Origin: SIRX01 sp965214475 | GTDB taxonomy: Bacteria; Actinomycetota; Rubrobacteria; Rubrobacterales; Rubrobacteraceae | Direction: 5' to 3' | Length of the DNA stretch: 64,000 nt | Assembly: GCA_965214475.1 (NCBI GenBank) | Contig: OZ243953.1 | Coordinates: 3,162,001-3,226,000 of the forward strand | Shown here: in pieces, positions 34,790 through 43,943 of the stretch | How positions within the stretch are numbered: position 1 is the first letter of the stretch | Layout of the letters: each line of letters begins with the position of its first letter | Made by a program: the position numbers and the translations under genes | Notes under the pieces: model-generated | What the model saw: only the letters and a program-made list of their open reading frames with translations | Database searches by the model: none | Told to the model about the DNA's origin: nothing

Positions 34790-35958
34790 AGGCCGTAGTG
34801 TGGCACGGAAAGGAAGATGTGAGGGTGGACGATGTTCCCGACCCCACGATCCAAGAGCCGACGGATGCTATCGTCCGGATTACCTCGACCGCTATCTGCG
34901 GCTCGGACCTACATCTGTACGCGAAGCTCTCCCCGATCATGCGTGAAGGCGACATTATCGGGCACGAGCCGATGGGAATAGTGGAGGAGGTTGGCTCCGA
35001 GGTGGAGCACATCTCCGCCGGAGACCGGGTCGTCGTGCCGTTTAACGTCTCGTGCGGCCACTGCTTTTTCTGCGAGCAGAGCCTCTTCTCCCAGTGCGAG
35101 ACGACCCAGGACAATGGCAAGCTCGCCCAGGCCGCGAGCCTTCTAGGCCGGGCCAAAGGTGCGAGTCTCTTGGGTTACACCCACGTCTATGGTGCGGTGC
35201 CGGGTGGACAGGCCGAGTACCTGCGCGTGCCCCAGGCCCACTTCGGGCCGGTAAAGGTTCCGGAAGGACCGCCGGACGAGCGCTTTCTCTATCTCTCGGA
35301 CGTGCTGCCGACGGCGTGGCAAGCGGTCGAGTACGCCGACACGCCGGAAGGCGGAACGTTGGGGGTGTGGGGCCTTGGGCCTATCGGACAGATGTGCTGT
35401 CGCATCGCGCAGCAGCAGGGTGTCGGAAGGGTCATCGGGATAGATTCCGTCCCCGAGCGGCTCTCGCTAGCGGCGAAGTATGACGTTGAGACGGTGGACT
35501 TCTCGGTGGTAGACAGCGTCAAAGACCTTATGCTGGAGATGACCGGGGGTCGGGGCGTGGATGCGGCTATAGATGCCGTTGGCATGGAGGCTGGGGGGTC
35601 GCTCGTGGACTCGGTATTGCAGACGGCGAAGGTGCAGCTAGATAAGTCCCACGCACTGTGGGAGTGCATGGGTTCAATTCGACGGGGTGGGACGCTCTCC
35701 ATCTCCGGGGTGTACACCGGGCCGATCCAGATGTTCCCGCTCGGAGACCTCTTCGACATGCAGATACAGATTCGGATGGGCCAAGCGAACGTCCGCCGCT
35801 GGGTGGATGACATAGTTCCGCTGCTCGAAGACGATGACGATCCGCTGGGCACAGAAGATTTAAAGACGCACGAGATGCCGCTTACGGACGCGCCGCTCGG
35901 GTACGAGATGTTCCAGAAAAAGCAGGACGGTGCGATCAAGGTGGTCCTCAAGCCGTAG
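34786..35958 (+). CDS. Zinc-dependent alcohol dehydrogenase
   Basis: A 390-aa medium-chain dehydrogenase of the formaldehyde-dehydrogenase/threonine-dehydrogenase type. Catalytic zinc site ICGSDLHLYA and GHEPMGIVEEVG; the structural zinc loop is CGHCFFCEQSLFSQCE. NAD-binding GVWGLGPIGQMCC. Long loop near residues 110-140 is typical of glutathione-independent formaldehyde dehydrogenase-like proteins. Coupled to the preceding SDR gene. Confidence 0.88.
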   Translation: MKAVVWHGKEDVRVDDVPDPTIQEPTDAIVRITSTAICGSDLHLYAKLSPIMREGDIIGHEPMGIVEEVGSEVEHISAGDRVVVPFNVSCGHCFFCEQSLFSQCETTQDNGKLAQAASLLGRAKGASLLGYTHVYGAVPGGQAEYLRVPQAHFGPVKVPEGPPDERFLYLSDVLPTAWQAVEYADTPEGGTLGVWGLGPIGQMCCRIAQQQGVGRVIGIDSVPERLSLAAKYDVETVDFSVVDSVKDLMLEMTGGRGVDAAIDAVGMEAGGSLVDSVLQTAKVQLDKSHALWECMGSIRRGGTLSISGVYTGPIQMFPLGDLFDMQIQIRMGQANVRRWVDDIVPLLEDDDDPLGTEDLKTHEMPLTDAPLGYEMFQKKQDGAIKVVLKP

Positions 35959-36063
35959 GGTGGGTTGCGAGCGATCGGGTTCACCGTAAGATATTATTTC
36001 AACGTCTCTGAAACCTGGGCCGGCTTAGTAAGAAGCACGGTAAATCTAAAGGACGTTTGACGG

Positions 36064-37212
36064 ATGGGAAGAGAACGAGAGGTAAGCAGGAGCAGCGCGC
36101 GCCGGGGCCGGCGTTCGGATCCGCGGCTGCGTGGCCTCTCGTATGAAGAAAGGAAACGCGTGTACACTCGCCGACGCATCGGGGCCGTAGTGGTCATTGT
36201 GACACTTTTGCTGTTGCTCGCGATACTGGTAGGACTCATTCCACTACTCGGGAGCCCGGAGACGGGGAAAGCCTCCGTCAAAAACGCGTCTCACGAAGTG
36301 GGTGTGGATCACAGCGCCAACAGAGGGGTCGCAGAGCCGGGGCCCGAGTCTCCTGCCGGTGAAATTTCGCGATCCACAGAACCGACCGGGGAGAAACAGG
36401 TCGCGACAAAGCCCGTCGCCGAGACACCTGCGGAGGCGACCCGGGGAGAGAACACAGAGACCGGTGCGGAGCCGCTGAATGTGCTCGTCTTGGGCGTGGA
36501 CCAACGGCCGGAGGGTAGCTCTGTAGAGGGGAGCCGGTCGGATACCGCTATGGTGGCGCGCGTCACTCCTCGAACCGGCAGCGTAAGAATGCTCTCCATA
36601 CCACGGGATCTATTCGTCGAGATAGAGCCGGGGGTCGAGGACCGGATCAACGCCGCCTACTCTTACGGGGGCATCGAGCAAATGACCTCGGCGGTGGAAG
36701 AGGCCACAGATATCTCCGTAGATCGCTACGCTGTCGTGGACTTCGAAGGTTTTAAAGATATCGTGGACGCCGTAGGCGGTTTGAGAGTGGAGGTACAGGG
36801 CGCAATGCCACCGCGCCGCGACATGGAGGGTACGCAGACGCTGGACGGAGGACAAGCACTGTTCTACGCCCGCTACCGGGGCACACCCGGCGGCGACCTG
36901 GACCGCGTAGCGCGTCAGCAGCAGTTGGTGGGCGCGCTGCGCGCGAAGCTCATAAGTTGGGGCACGGTCTCGAAACTGCCGGGAATTATGAAGGCAGTCC
37001 ACGGCAACCTGGAGACCGACCTAGGCCTGACGGCGAACATCTCGCTCGCACGTTCTTTGCTGAACGCGGAGGATTCTTCCTCTTTCGAAACTTTCCAGCT
37101 CGCAGGGTCGCCGGTGACCCTGCCCGACGGCCGTCAAGTCCTCGTGCCGGACTCTGCGGAGAACAAGCGCATTCTGCAAGAGTTCCGTGGGGAACAGCCT
37201 CTCTCGCCCTGA
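36064..37212 (+). CDS. LytR-CpsA-Psr (LCP) family wall-polymer transferase
   Basis: A 382-aa membrane-anchored enzyme attaching polymers to peptidoglycan. Very basic cytoplasmic start (SSARRGRRSDPRLRG), transmembrane helix about 38-62, polar linker rich in Glu/Thr, then the LCP domain at about 138-310: NVLVLGVDQRP, SDTAMVARVTPRT, LSIPRDLFVEI, DAVGGLRVEV, and the distal RYRGTPGGDLDRVARQQQL carrying the key Arg/Asp residues. Confidence 0.9.
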   Translation: MGREREVSRSSARRGRRSDPRLRGLSYEERKRVYTRRRIGAVVVIVTLLLLLAILVGLIPLLGSPETGKASVKNASHEVGVDHSANRGVAEPGPESPAGEISRSTEPTGEKQVATKPVAETPAEATRGENTETGAEPLNVLVLGVDQRPEGSSVEGSRSDTAMVARVTPRTGSVRMLSIPRDLFVEIEPGVEDRINAAYSYGGIEQMTSAVEEATDISVDRYAVVDFEGFKDIVDAVGGLRVEVQGAMPPRRDMEGTQTLDGGQALFYARYRGTPGGDLDRVARQQQLVGALRAKLISWGTVSKLPGIMKAVHGNLETDLGLTANISLARSLLNAEDSSSFETFQLAGSPVTLPDGRQVLVPDSAENKRILQEFRGEQPLSP

Positions 37213-37327
37213 GTCGGCTTTGCAGCGTCGATCCAGCCTCCATTCAACTGTGTAAATTCGAAAGCCAGGCTCGTGTGGTAGCTACTGCAGAGGCATCTCA
37301 AGCTTTTGGCTCCCACTAGTTCAGGTG

Positions 37328-37810
37328 TCAAAGCCTTTCGGCGGTGAGAACAACTCCATCCTCGTCGGCGTAGACGTAGTGACCAGGTGTCCACGTGACA
37401 CCGCCGAACCGGAGGGTCGCGTCTCTCTGTCCTTCGCTGTTCTTTCTGCTCTTCATCGGATGGGTCGCCAGGGCCAAAACTCCCACGTCTATCACGGAGA
37501 TCTCCCGTGAGTCTCGTATACATCCGTTCACAATGACCCCTGCCAGTCCTCTGGAGGCCGCGATAGAGGCAAGCCGGTCGCCGAGCAGCGCGCAACGTTT
37601 GGAGCCGCCACCGTCTACGACCAGCACCGTTCCTTCGGGCAGATCCTCCAGCGCCAACCGGACCAGCACGTTGTCTTCATGGACCCTTACTGTAGCGATG
37701 GGTCCGGAAAAGCTGACTGCCGACCCATACGAATTGAACATCGGCTCGCAAATGCTCACGTTACCCGGGAATTCGTCGCAGATGTCGGTTGTTTGGAAGC
37801 GTGAGTTCAA
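37328..37810 (-). CDS. RraA-family protein
   Basis: A 160-aa protein of the RraA / 4-hydroxy-4-methyl-2-oxoglutarate aldolase family. Motifs STGDIC-like TTDICDEF, GPIATVRVHEDN, then GDRLASIAASRGLAGVIVNG and CIRDSREI, whose G-D...R-D pattern is the family's active-site signature. The same frame is open far upstream but that part is antisense-like noise over the oxidoreductase. TTG at 37810 overlaps the upstream stop as TTGA and is chosen. In actinobacteria such proteins are usually aldolase-like rather than RNase E regulators. Confidence 0.82.
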   Translation of the reverse strand: MNSRFQTTDICDEFPGNVSICEPMFNSYGSAVSFSGPIATVRVHEDNVLVRLALEDLPEGTVLVVDGGGSKRCALLGDRLASIAASRGLAGVIVNGCIRDSREISVIDVGVLALATHPMKSRKNSEGQRDATLRFGGVTWTPGHYVYADEDGVVLTAERL

Positions 37811-38808
37811 CTCACTGACCTCGCTACCGTTTGCCAGAATTCGTCCCTCTCGCCGGGCACGAACGGGATGTAGAGGGCGACGCGGTCTATGAGTCCTTCG
37901 TAACGCTCCTTTAGGGCCGGGCCGACTTCTTCCGGTGTGGCTTCTACGGCGAAGGCGGAGAGCATTTCGTCCGTGATGAGTTGGGGCATCACGGGCCACT
38001 TCTTGTCGCGGGCGAGCGCGCCGAGTTGATCTCCGACCTCCTCCCAGCCGTGGACCTCCATTACTGTGCGGTAGGTGGGGGTGGAGGCGTAGAAGGAGAT
38101 CTGTTGCCGGATCGCCTCCCGCTCCTCGTCCCCGGTTATGACGAAAGCACTGGTTGCGAGTTCCACATCGTCGGGATCTCGGTTTCCCTCCTCGGCGCCG
38201 TCTGCGATGGCGGGTCGTATTACCTGCCGGACGTACTCCGGACTGTGGAACGGGTGGACGTGGAAACCGTTGCACAGCTCTCCGGCCAGCTCTGCGAGAC
38301 GGGTGTTGACGCCGGCGATGTAAATCGGGATCTCCGGGTGGTCTATAGGACCGGGATTGAAGAATGGCGTCATTAGCGTGTGCTGGTAAAACTCGCCCTC
38401 GAACTTCAGGGAGCTTTCGTTTTGGAACGAGTCCCAAGTAGCCCGCAGCGCCTGGATGTATTCTCGTAGCCGAGAGGCGGGCTTGCCCCACGGCATCGAG
38501 AACCGGCGCTCTATGTGGGCTTTTACCTGCGTGCCGAGGCCGAGTATGAAGCGACCGTCCGAGAGGTCTTGCAGGTCCCAAGCCGTTTGGGCGATCTCCA
38601 TCGGAGAGCGGGAGAAGGCGATGGCGACGGAGGTTCCGAGTTCTACTTCCTCGGTTTCGTTTGCGGCTATGGCGAGCGGCAGGAACGAATCGTGTTTCGT
38701 CTCGCTGGTCCACAGACCGGCGAAGCCCATCTCTTCGGCTGCATGGGCGGTGGCGGACATTCGCTGGAGGTATTTGCCTTCGACTCCGAGGCCTACGTCG
38801 AGCTTCAT
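37807..38808 (-). CDS. F420-dependent LLM-class oxidoreductase
   Basis: A 333-aa luciferase-like TIM-barrel enzyme, probably using coenzyme F420. It resembles the MSMEG_2256-type group: GLGVEGKYLQRMSATAHAAEE, GFAGLWTSETKHDSF, LGTSVAIAFSRSPMEIAQ and DGRFILGLGTQVKAHIERRF. The window contains the F420-making genes. AAGGAGG precedes the ATG; it sits 10 bases after the quinone reductase gene and is TTGA-coupled to the RraA-type gene. Substrate unknown. Confidence 0.85.
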   Translation of the reverse strand: MKLDVGLGVEGKYLQRMSATAHAAEEMGFAGLWTSETKHDSFLPLAIAANETEEVELGTSVAIAFSRSPMEIAQTAWDLQDLSDGRFILGLGTQVKAHIERRFSMPWGKPASRLREYIQALRATWDSFQNESSLKFEGEFYQHTLMTPFFNPGPIDHPEIPIYIAGVNTRLAELAGELCNGFHVHPFHSPEYVRQVIRPAIADGAEEGNRDPDDVELATSAFVITGDEEREAIRQQISFYASTPTYRTVMEVHGWEEVGDQLGALARDKKWPVMPQLITDEMLSAFAVEATPEEVGPALKERYEGLIDRVALYIPFVPGERDEFWQTVARSVS

Positions 38809-38818
38809 AAGGCCTCCT

Positions 38819-39790
38819 TTACGGGATAAGGATGAGTTTGCCGGTGGTCTTGCGGCCTTCGAGGTCTTCGTGAGCCTGGGCTGCGTCGGAGAGTTCGTAG
38901 GTTCCGCCGATGCGGACGTTCAGGTTGTCCTGCCCGATCCAGGAGAACAGGCTCTCGGCGCGCCAGAGTAGCTCTTCGCGGGTGGCGGTGTACTGGGCCA
39001 GGGCGGGGCGTGTGACGTAGAGGCCGCCTTTCTGGTTGAGGACCTGGAGGTCGAATGGCGGTACGGGTCCGCTGGCGCCGCCAAAAAGCACCATATAGCC
39101 TCGGGGCCGGAGGCAGTCCAGGCTGCCGTCGAAGGTATCCTTGCCGACCGAGTCGTAGACGACGTGGCAGCCTTCGCCGTCTGTTATCCGATCTACTTCC
39201 TCGGCGAAGTCCTGCTCGGTGTAGATGATAGTTTCGTCGGCGCCGGCTTCTTTGGCGAGCTTCGCCTTCTCTTCGGTTCCTACGGTCCCGATCACCGTTG
39301 CGCCCCGCATCTTTGCCATCTGGCAGAGTAGCAGTCCCACCCCGCCGGCCGCCGCGTGCAACAAGACTGTCTGACCTTCTTCTATCGGGAAGGTGCTGTG
39401 CGAGAGGTAATGGGCCGTCATGCCCTGCAGCATTATGGCGGCGGCCATCCGGGCCTCGACCATCGTTACGTTGAACGGCACCAGGTTCTCTACCGGGGCG
39501 TTGATGTATTCAGCGTAAGCCCCCGGAACCCCGGCGAACGCCACGTAGTCTCCTTGGGAGAAGTCTTCCACGCCGTCACCGATGGCTTCGATCTCACCCG
39601 CCCCTTCGAGTCCTAGAGTAAAGGGCGTCTCCCGTGGATAGAGTCCGGTGCGTTGGTAGACATCTATGAAGTTCACGCCAGAGGCGGCGAGTTTTACGCG
39701 GGCCTCGCCCGGTCCCGGCTCGGAGATCTCCACGTCTTCATAGCCCAGGACCTCCGGTCCGCCGTGCTCGTTTACCCGGATCGCTTTCAT
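38819..39790 (-). CDS. NADPH:quinone oxidoreductase (zeta-crystallin type)
   Basis: A 323-aa zinc-free MDR enzyme. Starts MKAIRVNEHGGPEVLGYEDV, has the NADP-binding VLLHAAAGGVGLLLCQMAKM and lacks zinc ligands, as in QOR. A longer in-frame start lies upstream, but GGGGGCG and the conserved N-terminus support the ATG at 39790. First gene of a three-gene run with the LLM oxidoreductase and RraA-type protein. Confidence 0.9.
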   Translation of the reverse strand: MKAIRVNEHGGPEVLGYEDVEISEPGPGEARVKLAASGVNFIDVYQRTGLYPRETPFTLGLEGAGEIEAIGDGVEDFSQGDYVAFAGVPGAYAEYINAPVENLVPFNVTMVEARMAAAIMLQGMTAHYLSHSTFPIEEGQTVLLHAAAGGVGLLLCQMAKMRGATVIGTVGTEEKAKLAKEAGADETIIYTEQDFAEEVDRITDGEGCHVVYDSVGKDTFDGSLDCLRPRGYMVLFGGASGPVPPFDLQVLNQKGGLYVTRPALAQYTATREELLWRAESLFSWIGQDNLNVRIGGTYELSDAAQAHEDLEGRKTTGKLILIP

Positions 39791-39943
39791 GTCTTCGCCC
39801 CCTAAAATAGTTTCCCTGCGGAGATATTGTACCGGGGATTTTGCTCGATAAATTGGCGGCCTTGAATGCGCTACCGTGCGGGGTTCCACTTTAGCAGGAT
39901 CGGCTTTATAGACTTGGCTACCGGATAGGCAAGCTACTACGAG

Positions 39944-41671
39944 TTAGTTTTCGTCATTCCTTTGCCCGCCATTGTTGCCGTTCCCGTTACCGCCGTTTCC
40001 TCTGTCACCGATTCCGGCGTCTTCCAATTCCTCCTGTAGCTGGTCCTGTATCTCCTCGTTCAGATCCTGTTGTGGCTGGCCTCCCGGTTGCTGCTGTGGC
40101 TGCCCCTCGGGTGTTCCCTGCGGTTGCTGGGGCTGCTCCGGTTGCCCTCCGGGTTGCTGAGGCTGTTGCTCTTGCTGTTGCTCCGGCTGAGACGGGGCCG
40201 GCACGTTCTGGCCCGGAGTATCGGGGACAGGGGTGGGGGCCGGCGGTGGTGCGACGCTGACCCCGAGGTTCACACCGGTCCCTGGGGGAACTTGCTCACC
40301 CGGTTGAATTCCTTGCTCCATGACAATGCCCGGAGCATAGTCGCTGCTCTCAATTTGCCGGACGTTACCTACGGTCAGGTCCGCCTGGCCCAGTGCCGCC
40401 TCCGCTTCCGCGAGGCTCGTGTTCGTGACTTCGGGTACGGCTACGGGGGAGGGGCCTGACCCGACCACTATGTCAACCGGAGAGCCTCTTTCAGCCCGGC
40501 TTCCGCCGTCAGGAGACTGGTTGAGCACCGTTTCCGAGTTCTCCGGGGAGCTCTCCTGCCGCTGTATCTCCACCTGGAAGTTCTCGGCTTCCAGCTCTTG
40601 TCGCGCCTGTTCCTGCGCCAGACCTTCTACCGAGGGAACCCCCACAGCGTTGTTCTCGCTGTTCTGGGAGGGATTCCAGCCGAGGCCGACGAGAAGGGCC
40701 AGAAGCAAGAACATCGCCGCCAGCACCCAAGGTGTGATCCTACGCCGGCGCGTGCGAGTTTGTACCGGCGGTGGTGGAGACGCGGGCCTTCGAGTTTCGA
40801 CTCGCGTGGGCCTCGTACCAACGTCTACCGGACCGGCGGCGAGCAAGGGAAGACCATCTCGCGCGCGGCGGAGATCTTCGGCCAGCTCGGTCGCGCCTTT
40901 GTAGCGATCGTTGGGGTCTTTGGAGAGGAGTTTCGTGACTATGGCATCCACGCCTTCCGGTATCGTCGGGTTTATCTCTCTCGGGGGGCGCAGCGGTTCG
41001 TTGACGTGCTTCATGGAGATGGCGACCGGGTTGTCCGCAGTGTAGGGCAGCTCGCCGGTCAGCATCTCGTAGAGGAGGACGCCCAAAGAGTAGAGGTCGC
41101 TTCGGGCATCGACAGATTCGCTGAGCGCCTGTTCGGGGGACATGTAGCTCGCGGTCCCGAGGACGAGGCTCGTATGGGAGATTGAGGTGTGGGCGGCGGC
41201 GCGGGCGATGCCGAAATCCGCGACCTTTACATCACCGTTGGAAGTCAGGAGGACGTTGTGGGGCTTGATGTCCCGGTGGATCACACCCCGCCCGTGCGCT
41301 ACTTCCAGGGCGTCGGTGATCTGCAACGCCACCCCGATCGCGGAATCCGCTTCCAGAAACCCATCTCGCGAGATGCGCTCTTTCAGCGAACCTCCCGGTA
41401 CATACTCCATGGCTATGTACGAAGTGCCGTCCTCGTCCACACCCCGGTCATAGACGGAAACGATGTTCGGGTGTGAGAGCGAAGCGGCGCTCTGGGCCTC
41501 GCGCTTGAAACGTTCGGCGAACTCCGCATCTTCTGCGTACTGGTCTCGCAGTATCTTAAGCGCAACGTCCCGGCCCAGCACCTCGTCGTGTGCCAGGTAC
41601 ACCCGGGCCATCCCACCGCCGCCCAGGGTGCTCTGGATACTGTAGCGACCGTGAACTAAAGTCTCAGGCAC
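39944..41671 (-). CDS. PASTA-domain Ser/Thr kinase (PknB-like)
   Basis: A 575-aa membrane receptor kinase. Kinase domain about 8-270: GGGGMARVYLAHDEVLGRDV, VIHRDIKPHNVLL, DFGIARAAAHT (activation loop), SPEQAL. Transmembrane helix about 312-333. Two PASTA repeats follow at about 345-412 (VPSVEGLAQEQARQELE) and 415-480 (VPEVTNTSLAEAEAALGQAD), which elsewhere bind muropeptides or lipid II. An unusual Gln/Pro/Gly-rich tail of about 90 residues ends in a Gly/Asn stretch. Likely senses wall state; the tail is odd. Confidence 0.92.
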   Translation of the reverse strand: MPETLVHGRYSIQSTLGGGGMARVYLAHDEVLGRDVALKILRDQYAEDAEFAERFKREAQSAASLSHPNIVSVYDRGVDEDGTSYIAMEYVPGGSLKERISRDGFLEADSAIGVALQITDALEVAHGRGVIHRDIKPHNVLLTSNGDVKVADFGIARAAAHTSISHTSLVLGTASYMSPEQALSESVDARSDLYSLGVLLYEMLTGELPYTADNPVAISMKHVNEPLRPPREINPTIPEGVDAIVTKLLSKDPNDRYKGATELAEDLRRARDGLPLLAAGPVDVGTRPTRVETRRPASPPPPVQTRTRRRRITPWVLAAMFLLLALLVGLGWNPSQNSENNAVGVPSVEGLAQEQARQELEAENFQVEIQRQESSPENSETVLNQSPDGGSRAERGSPVDIVVGSGPSPVAVPEVTNTSLAEAEAALGQADLTVGNVRQIESSDYAPGIVMEQGIQPGEQVPPGTGVNLGVSVAPPPAPTPVPDTPGQNVPAPSQPEQQQEQQPQQPGGQPEQPQQPQGTPEGQPQQQPGGQPQQDLNEEIQDQLQEELEDAGIGDRGNGGNGNGNNGGQRNDEN

Positions 41672-41789
41672 GGTATTGTCTCTGCCGCGCGGCTATCCTA
41701 GAAAACCTCATACGTGGCGTAGTTTAGCCTGACGCAGTGCCCTTTCCAATCGCGGATATCCGGGACCGGCGTGCTAGCATCTGCGTCTG

Positions 41790-42314
41790 ATGCCGGAGCA
41801 GGTTCATTTGGCAGCTTACGATCCCCGGTGGCCGGTGCGTTTTGATGAAGAGCGCGCCCGGATAGAAGGGGTTGTCGGGCGTTGGCTGATTGGTACAGAG
41901 CACATTGGTAGTACGGCGGTGCCGGGCCTGGATGCAAAACCGGTAATAGACTTGATGGTGGGCTTGGGGTCCATGTCATACGCGTACCGCTGCGTGGAGC
42001 CACTTATCAATCTCGGATACTCGTATTGGAAAGAAGGCGTGCAGCCGCACCATCGCCTCTTCGCGAAGTTCGTCGACGCGGAGTGGACCGCGCGAACGCA
42101 CAACCTGCACCTCGTCGAAGCTGAAAGTTGGTACTGGAAAGAGCGTTCGCTGTTTCGAGATTATCTAAGAGCCGATCCTGCGACGGCCCGCGAATACGCC
42201 CGTTTGAAGCACGAGCTGGCTGGTCGGTTTCGGGACGACCGCGAGGCGTACACCGCCGCCAAGAAAGAGTTCGTCGCCGCTGTTGTGCGGAAGGCAAAGA
42301 AGTCCCAAGCTTAG
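41790..42314 (+). CDS. GrpB/UPF0157 family nucleotidyltransferase-fold protein
   Basis: A 174-aa protein of the GrpB family. Recognised by YDPRWPVRFDEERARI, IGTEHIGSTAVPGLDAKPVIDLMVG (a nucleotidyltransferase-like G-S...D-x-D motif) and RTHNLHLVE. The family's substrate is unknown; a protein of this fold is fused to dephospho-CoA kinase in some bacteria. Stands alone ahead of the decarboxylase gene. Confidence 0.85.
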   Translation: MPEQVHLAAYDPRWPVRFDEERARIEGVVGRWLIGTEHIGSTAVPGLDAKPVIDLMVGLGSMSYAYRCVEPLINLGYSYWKEGVQPHHRLFAKFVDAEWTARTHNLHLVEAESWYWKERSLFRDYLRADPATAREYARLKHELAGRFRDDREAYTAAKKEFVAAVVRKAKKSQA

Positions 42315-42362
42315 CTCTGCTACCATTTAGCCGGGTAGGCTACGCAAGGAGAGTGGTGGACT

Positions 42363-43943
42363 ATGGTTACGGTGCGCGAAACGACCATCGAACTTCTCAG
42401 GCATTTTGGGATGAAGACGGTCTTTGGGAATCCCGGCTCGACGGAGCTACCGTTGCTCAAGGACTTTCCGGAAGACTTTCGCTACGTGTTGGGTTTGCAG
42501 GAAGCTTCAGTTTTAGGCATGGCTACGGGGTACGCCCAGGGTGTGGGCAACGCGGCGTTCGTCAACCTTCATACCGCGCCGGGGCTCGGGAATGCGATGG
42601 GCGCGATGGTCACGGCCTACTTGAACAAGACGCCGCTGGTCGTGACCGCCGGGCAGCAGGATCGGCGGCACGTCGCGCTGGAGCCGTTGCTCTCCGGAAA
42701 GCTCGTGGATCTCGCGAAGCCCTACGTCAAGCGGAGCTACGAGCCGCCGCGGGCCGAGGACGTGCCGTTCGAGCTTCAGCGGGCCTACCACACTGCTATG
42801 CAGCATCCTCGCGGCCCGGTCTTTCTCTCCATCCCGATGGACGACTGGGATGTGGAGGTCGAGCCGCCCGTAATTCGGGAAGTCTCGTACCGCGTTGCCC
42901 CGGAAGTCGAAGGTTTGGAGAAGATAGCCGAAGCTTTGGCTTATGCGCGGAGCCCGGGGCTCGTGGTTGGGCCGGGGATCGGACGAACTCACACCTTCGA
43001 GGGCGTTGTGGCACTGGCGGAGAAGTTAGGTGCCGGGGTGTGGCAGGAGCCGATCTCTACCCTGGCCGGATTCCCCTGGAATCATCGCCTCTTCCAGGGA
43101 CACCTGCCCGCCGCGCAGAAGAAAATTGCTGAGAAGCTCTCGCCCCACGACGTGGTACTCGTCCTCGGTGCGCCGGTCTTTACCTACTACCCGTATGTAC
43201 CCGGTCCCGTCGTCGAGAACGGCACGCAAGTCTTCCAGATCACCGAAGACCCCGAAGAAGCCGCCCGGGCCGCAGTTGGTACCAGCATCGTCGGGGACGT
43301 GGACCTCGCCGCCCGTAGCCTCACCGAGCTTCTGCCGGAGGGCGACCGCCCAGATCCACCCCGCCGGGAGTCGCCTGCGGAGCCGGAGGAGACCTCGCCG
43401 ATGTCGGTGGCCTACGCGATGAACGCCATATCGGAGGTTCTGGAGAGCGACGCCGTGGTTGTGGACGAGTCTACCTCCAGCAAGGGAATGCTTTACGAAT
43501 ACGTAAAAGCGGAGGTCCCGGATGGGCATCACACCTCTTCGGCTGGTGGATTGGGTTTCTGTATGCCCGCTTCCGTCGGCCTAAAGCTCGCGTTGCCGAA
43601 CCGTCAGGTGGTTTGCGTGATCGGGGACGGCTCCAGCATGTACTCTATCCAGGCCCTCTACACCGCCGCCCAATATAATGTTGCCGTTCCCTTTATCGTC
43701 ATAAACAACAAGGGATACTCGATCCTCAAAGGTTTCCGCGACTCTATTGGACTAAAAGACGTCCCCGGCCTGGACCTGCCGGACTTAGACCTCGTACAGA
43801 TAGCGCACGGCTTCGGTTGTGAGGGCGAGAATGTAGAAGAGCCTGCGGACCTGGGGCTCGCCCTCAAACGAGCCATGAACGCCGATGTCCCTTACGTGTT
43901 GAATGTCCTGGTGGACACTGCGGTGCCAGACATATTCGGTTGA
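42363..43943 (+). CDS. mdlC: Benzoylformate decarboxylase-like ThDP enzyme
   Basis: A 526-aa thiamine-diphosphate enzyme. Close in pattern to benzoylformate decarboxylase: FGNPGSTELPLLKDFPEDF, GLQEASVLGMATGYAQG (with cofactor-activating Glu), NLHTAPGLGNAMGA and TAGQQDRRHVALEPLL. The ThDP motif is GDGSSMYSIQALYTAAQYNV-N-type with a KGYSILKGF region. Acts on an aromatic 2-oxo acid to give an aldehyde, probably benzoylformate or a relative. Coupled to the TVP38-type gene by a TTGA overlap, with no other mandelate genes present. Confidence 0.87.
   Translation: MVTVRETTIELLRHFGMKTVFGNPGSTELPLLKDFPEDFRYVLGLQEASVLGMATGYAQGVGNAAFVNLHTAPGLGNAMGAMVTAYLNKTPLVVTAGQQDRRHVALEPLLSGKLVDLAKPYVKRSYEPPRAEDVPFELQRAYHTAMQHPRGPVFLSIPMDDWDVEVEPPVIREVSYRVAPEVEGLEKIAEALAYARSPGLVVGPGIGRTHTFEGVVALAEKLGAGVWQEPISTLAGFPWNHRLFQGHLPAAQKKIAEKLSPHDVVLVLGAPVFTYYPYVPGPVVENGTQVFQITEDPEEAARAAVGTSIVGDVDLAARSLTELLPEGDRPDPPRRESPAEPEETSPMSVAYAMNAISEVLESDAVVVDESTSSKGMLYEYVKAEVPDGHHTSSAGGLGFCMPASVGLKLALPNRQVVCVIGDGSSMYSIQALYTAAQYNVAVPFIVINNKGYSILKGFRDSIGLKDVPGLDLPDLDLVQIAHGFGCEGENVEEPADLGLALKRAMNADVPYVLNVLVDTAVPDIFG

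Noticed and set aside
37811..38713. A long minus-strand open frame continuing upstream of the RraA-type gene
   Set aside because: It lies over the F420-type oxidoreductase in another frame of the same strand and is Arg/Pro-rich without protein-like motifs; the RraA motif begins only at the TTG at 37810.
42128..43132. Second frame open across the GrpB-type and decarboxylase genes
   Set aside because: Arg/Gly/Ala-rich reading in a frame shifted from two well-supported genes.
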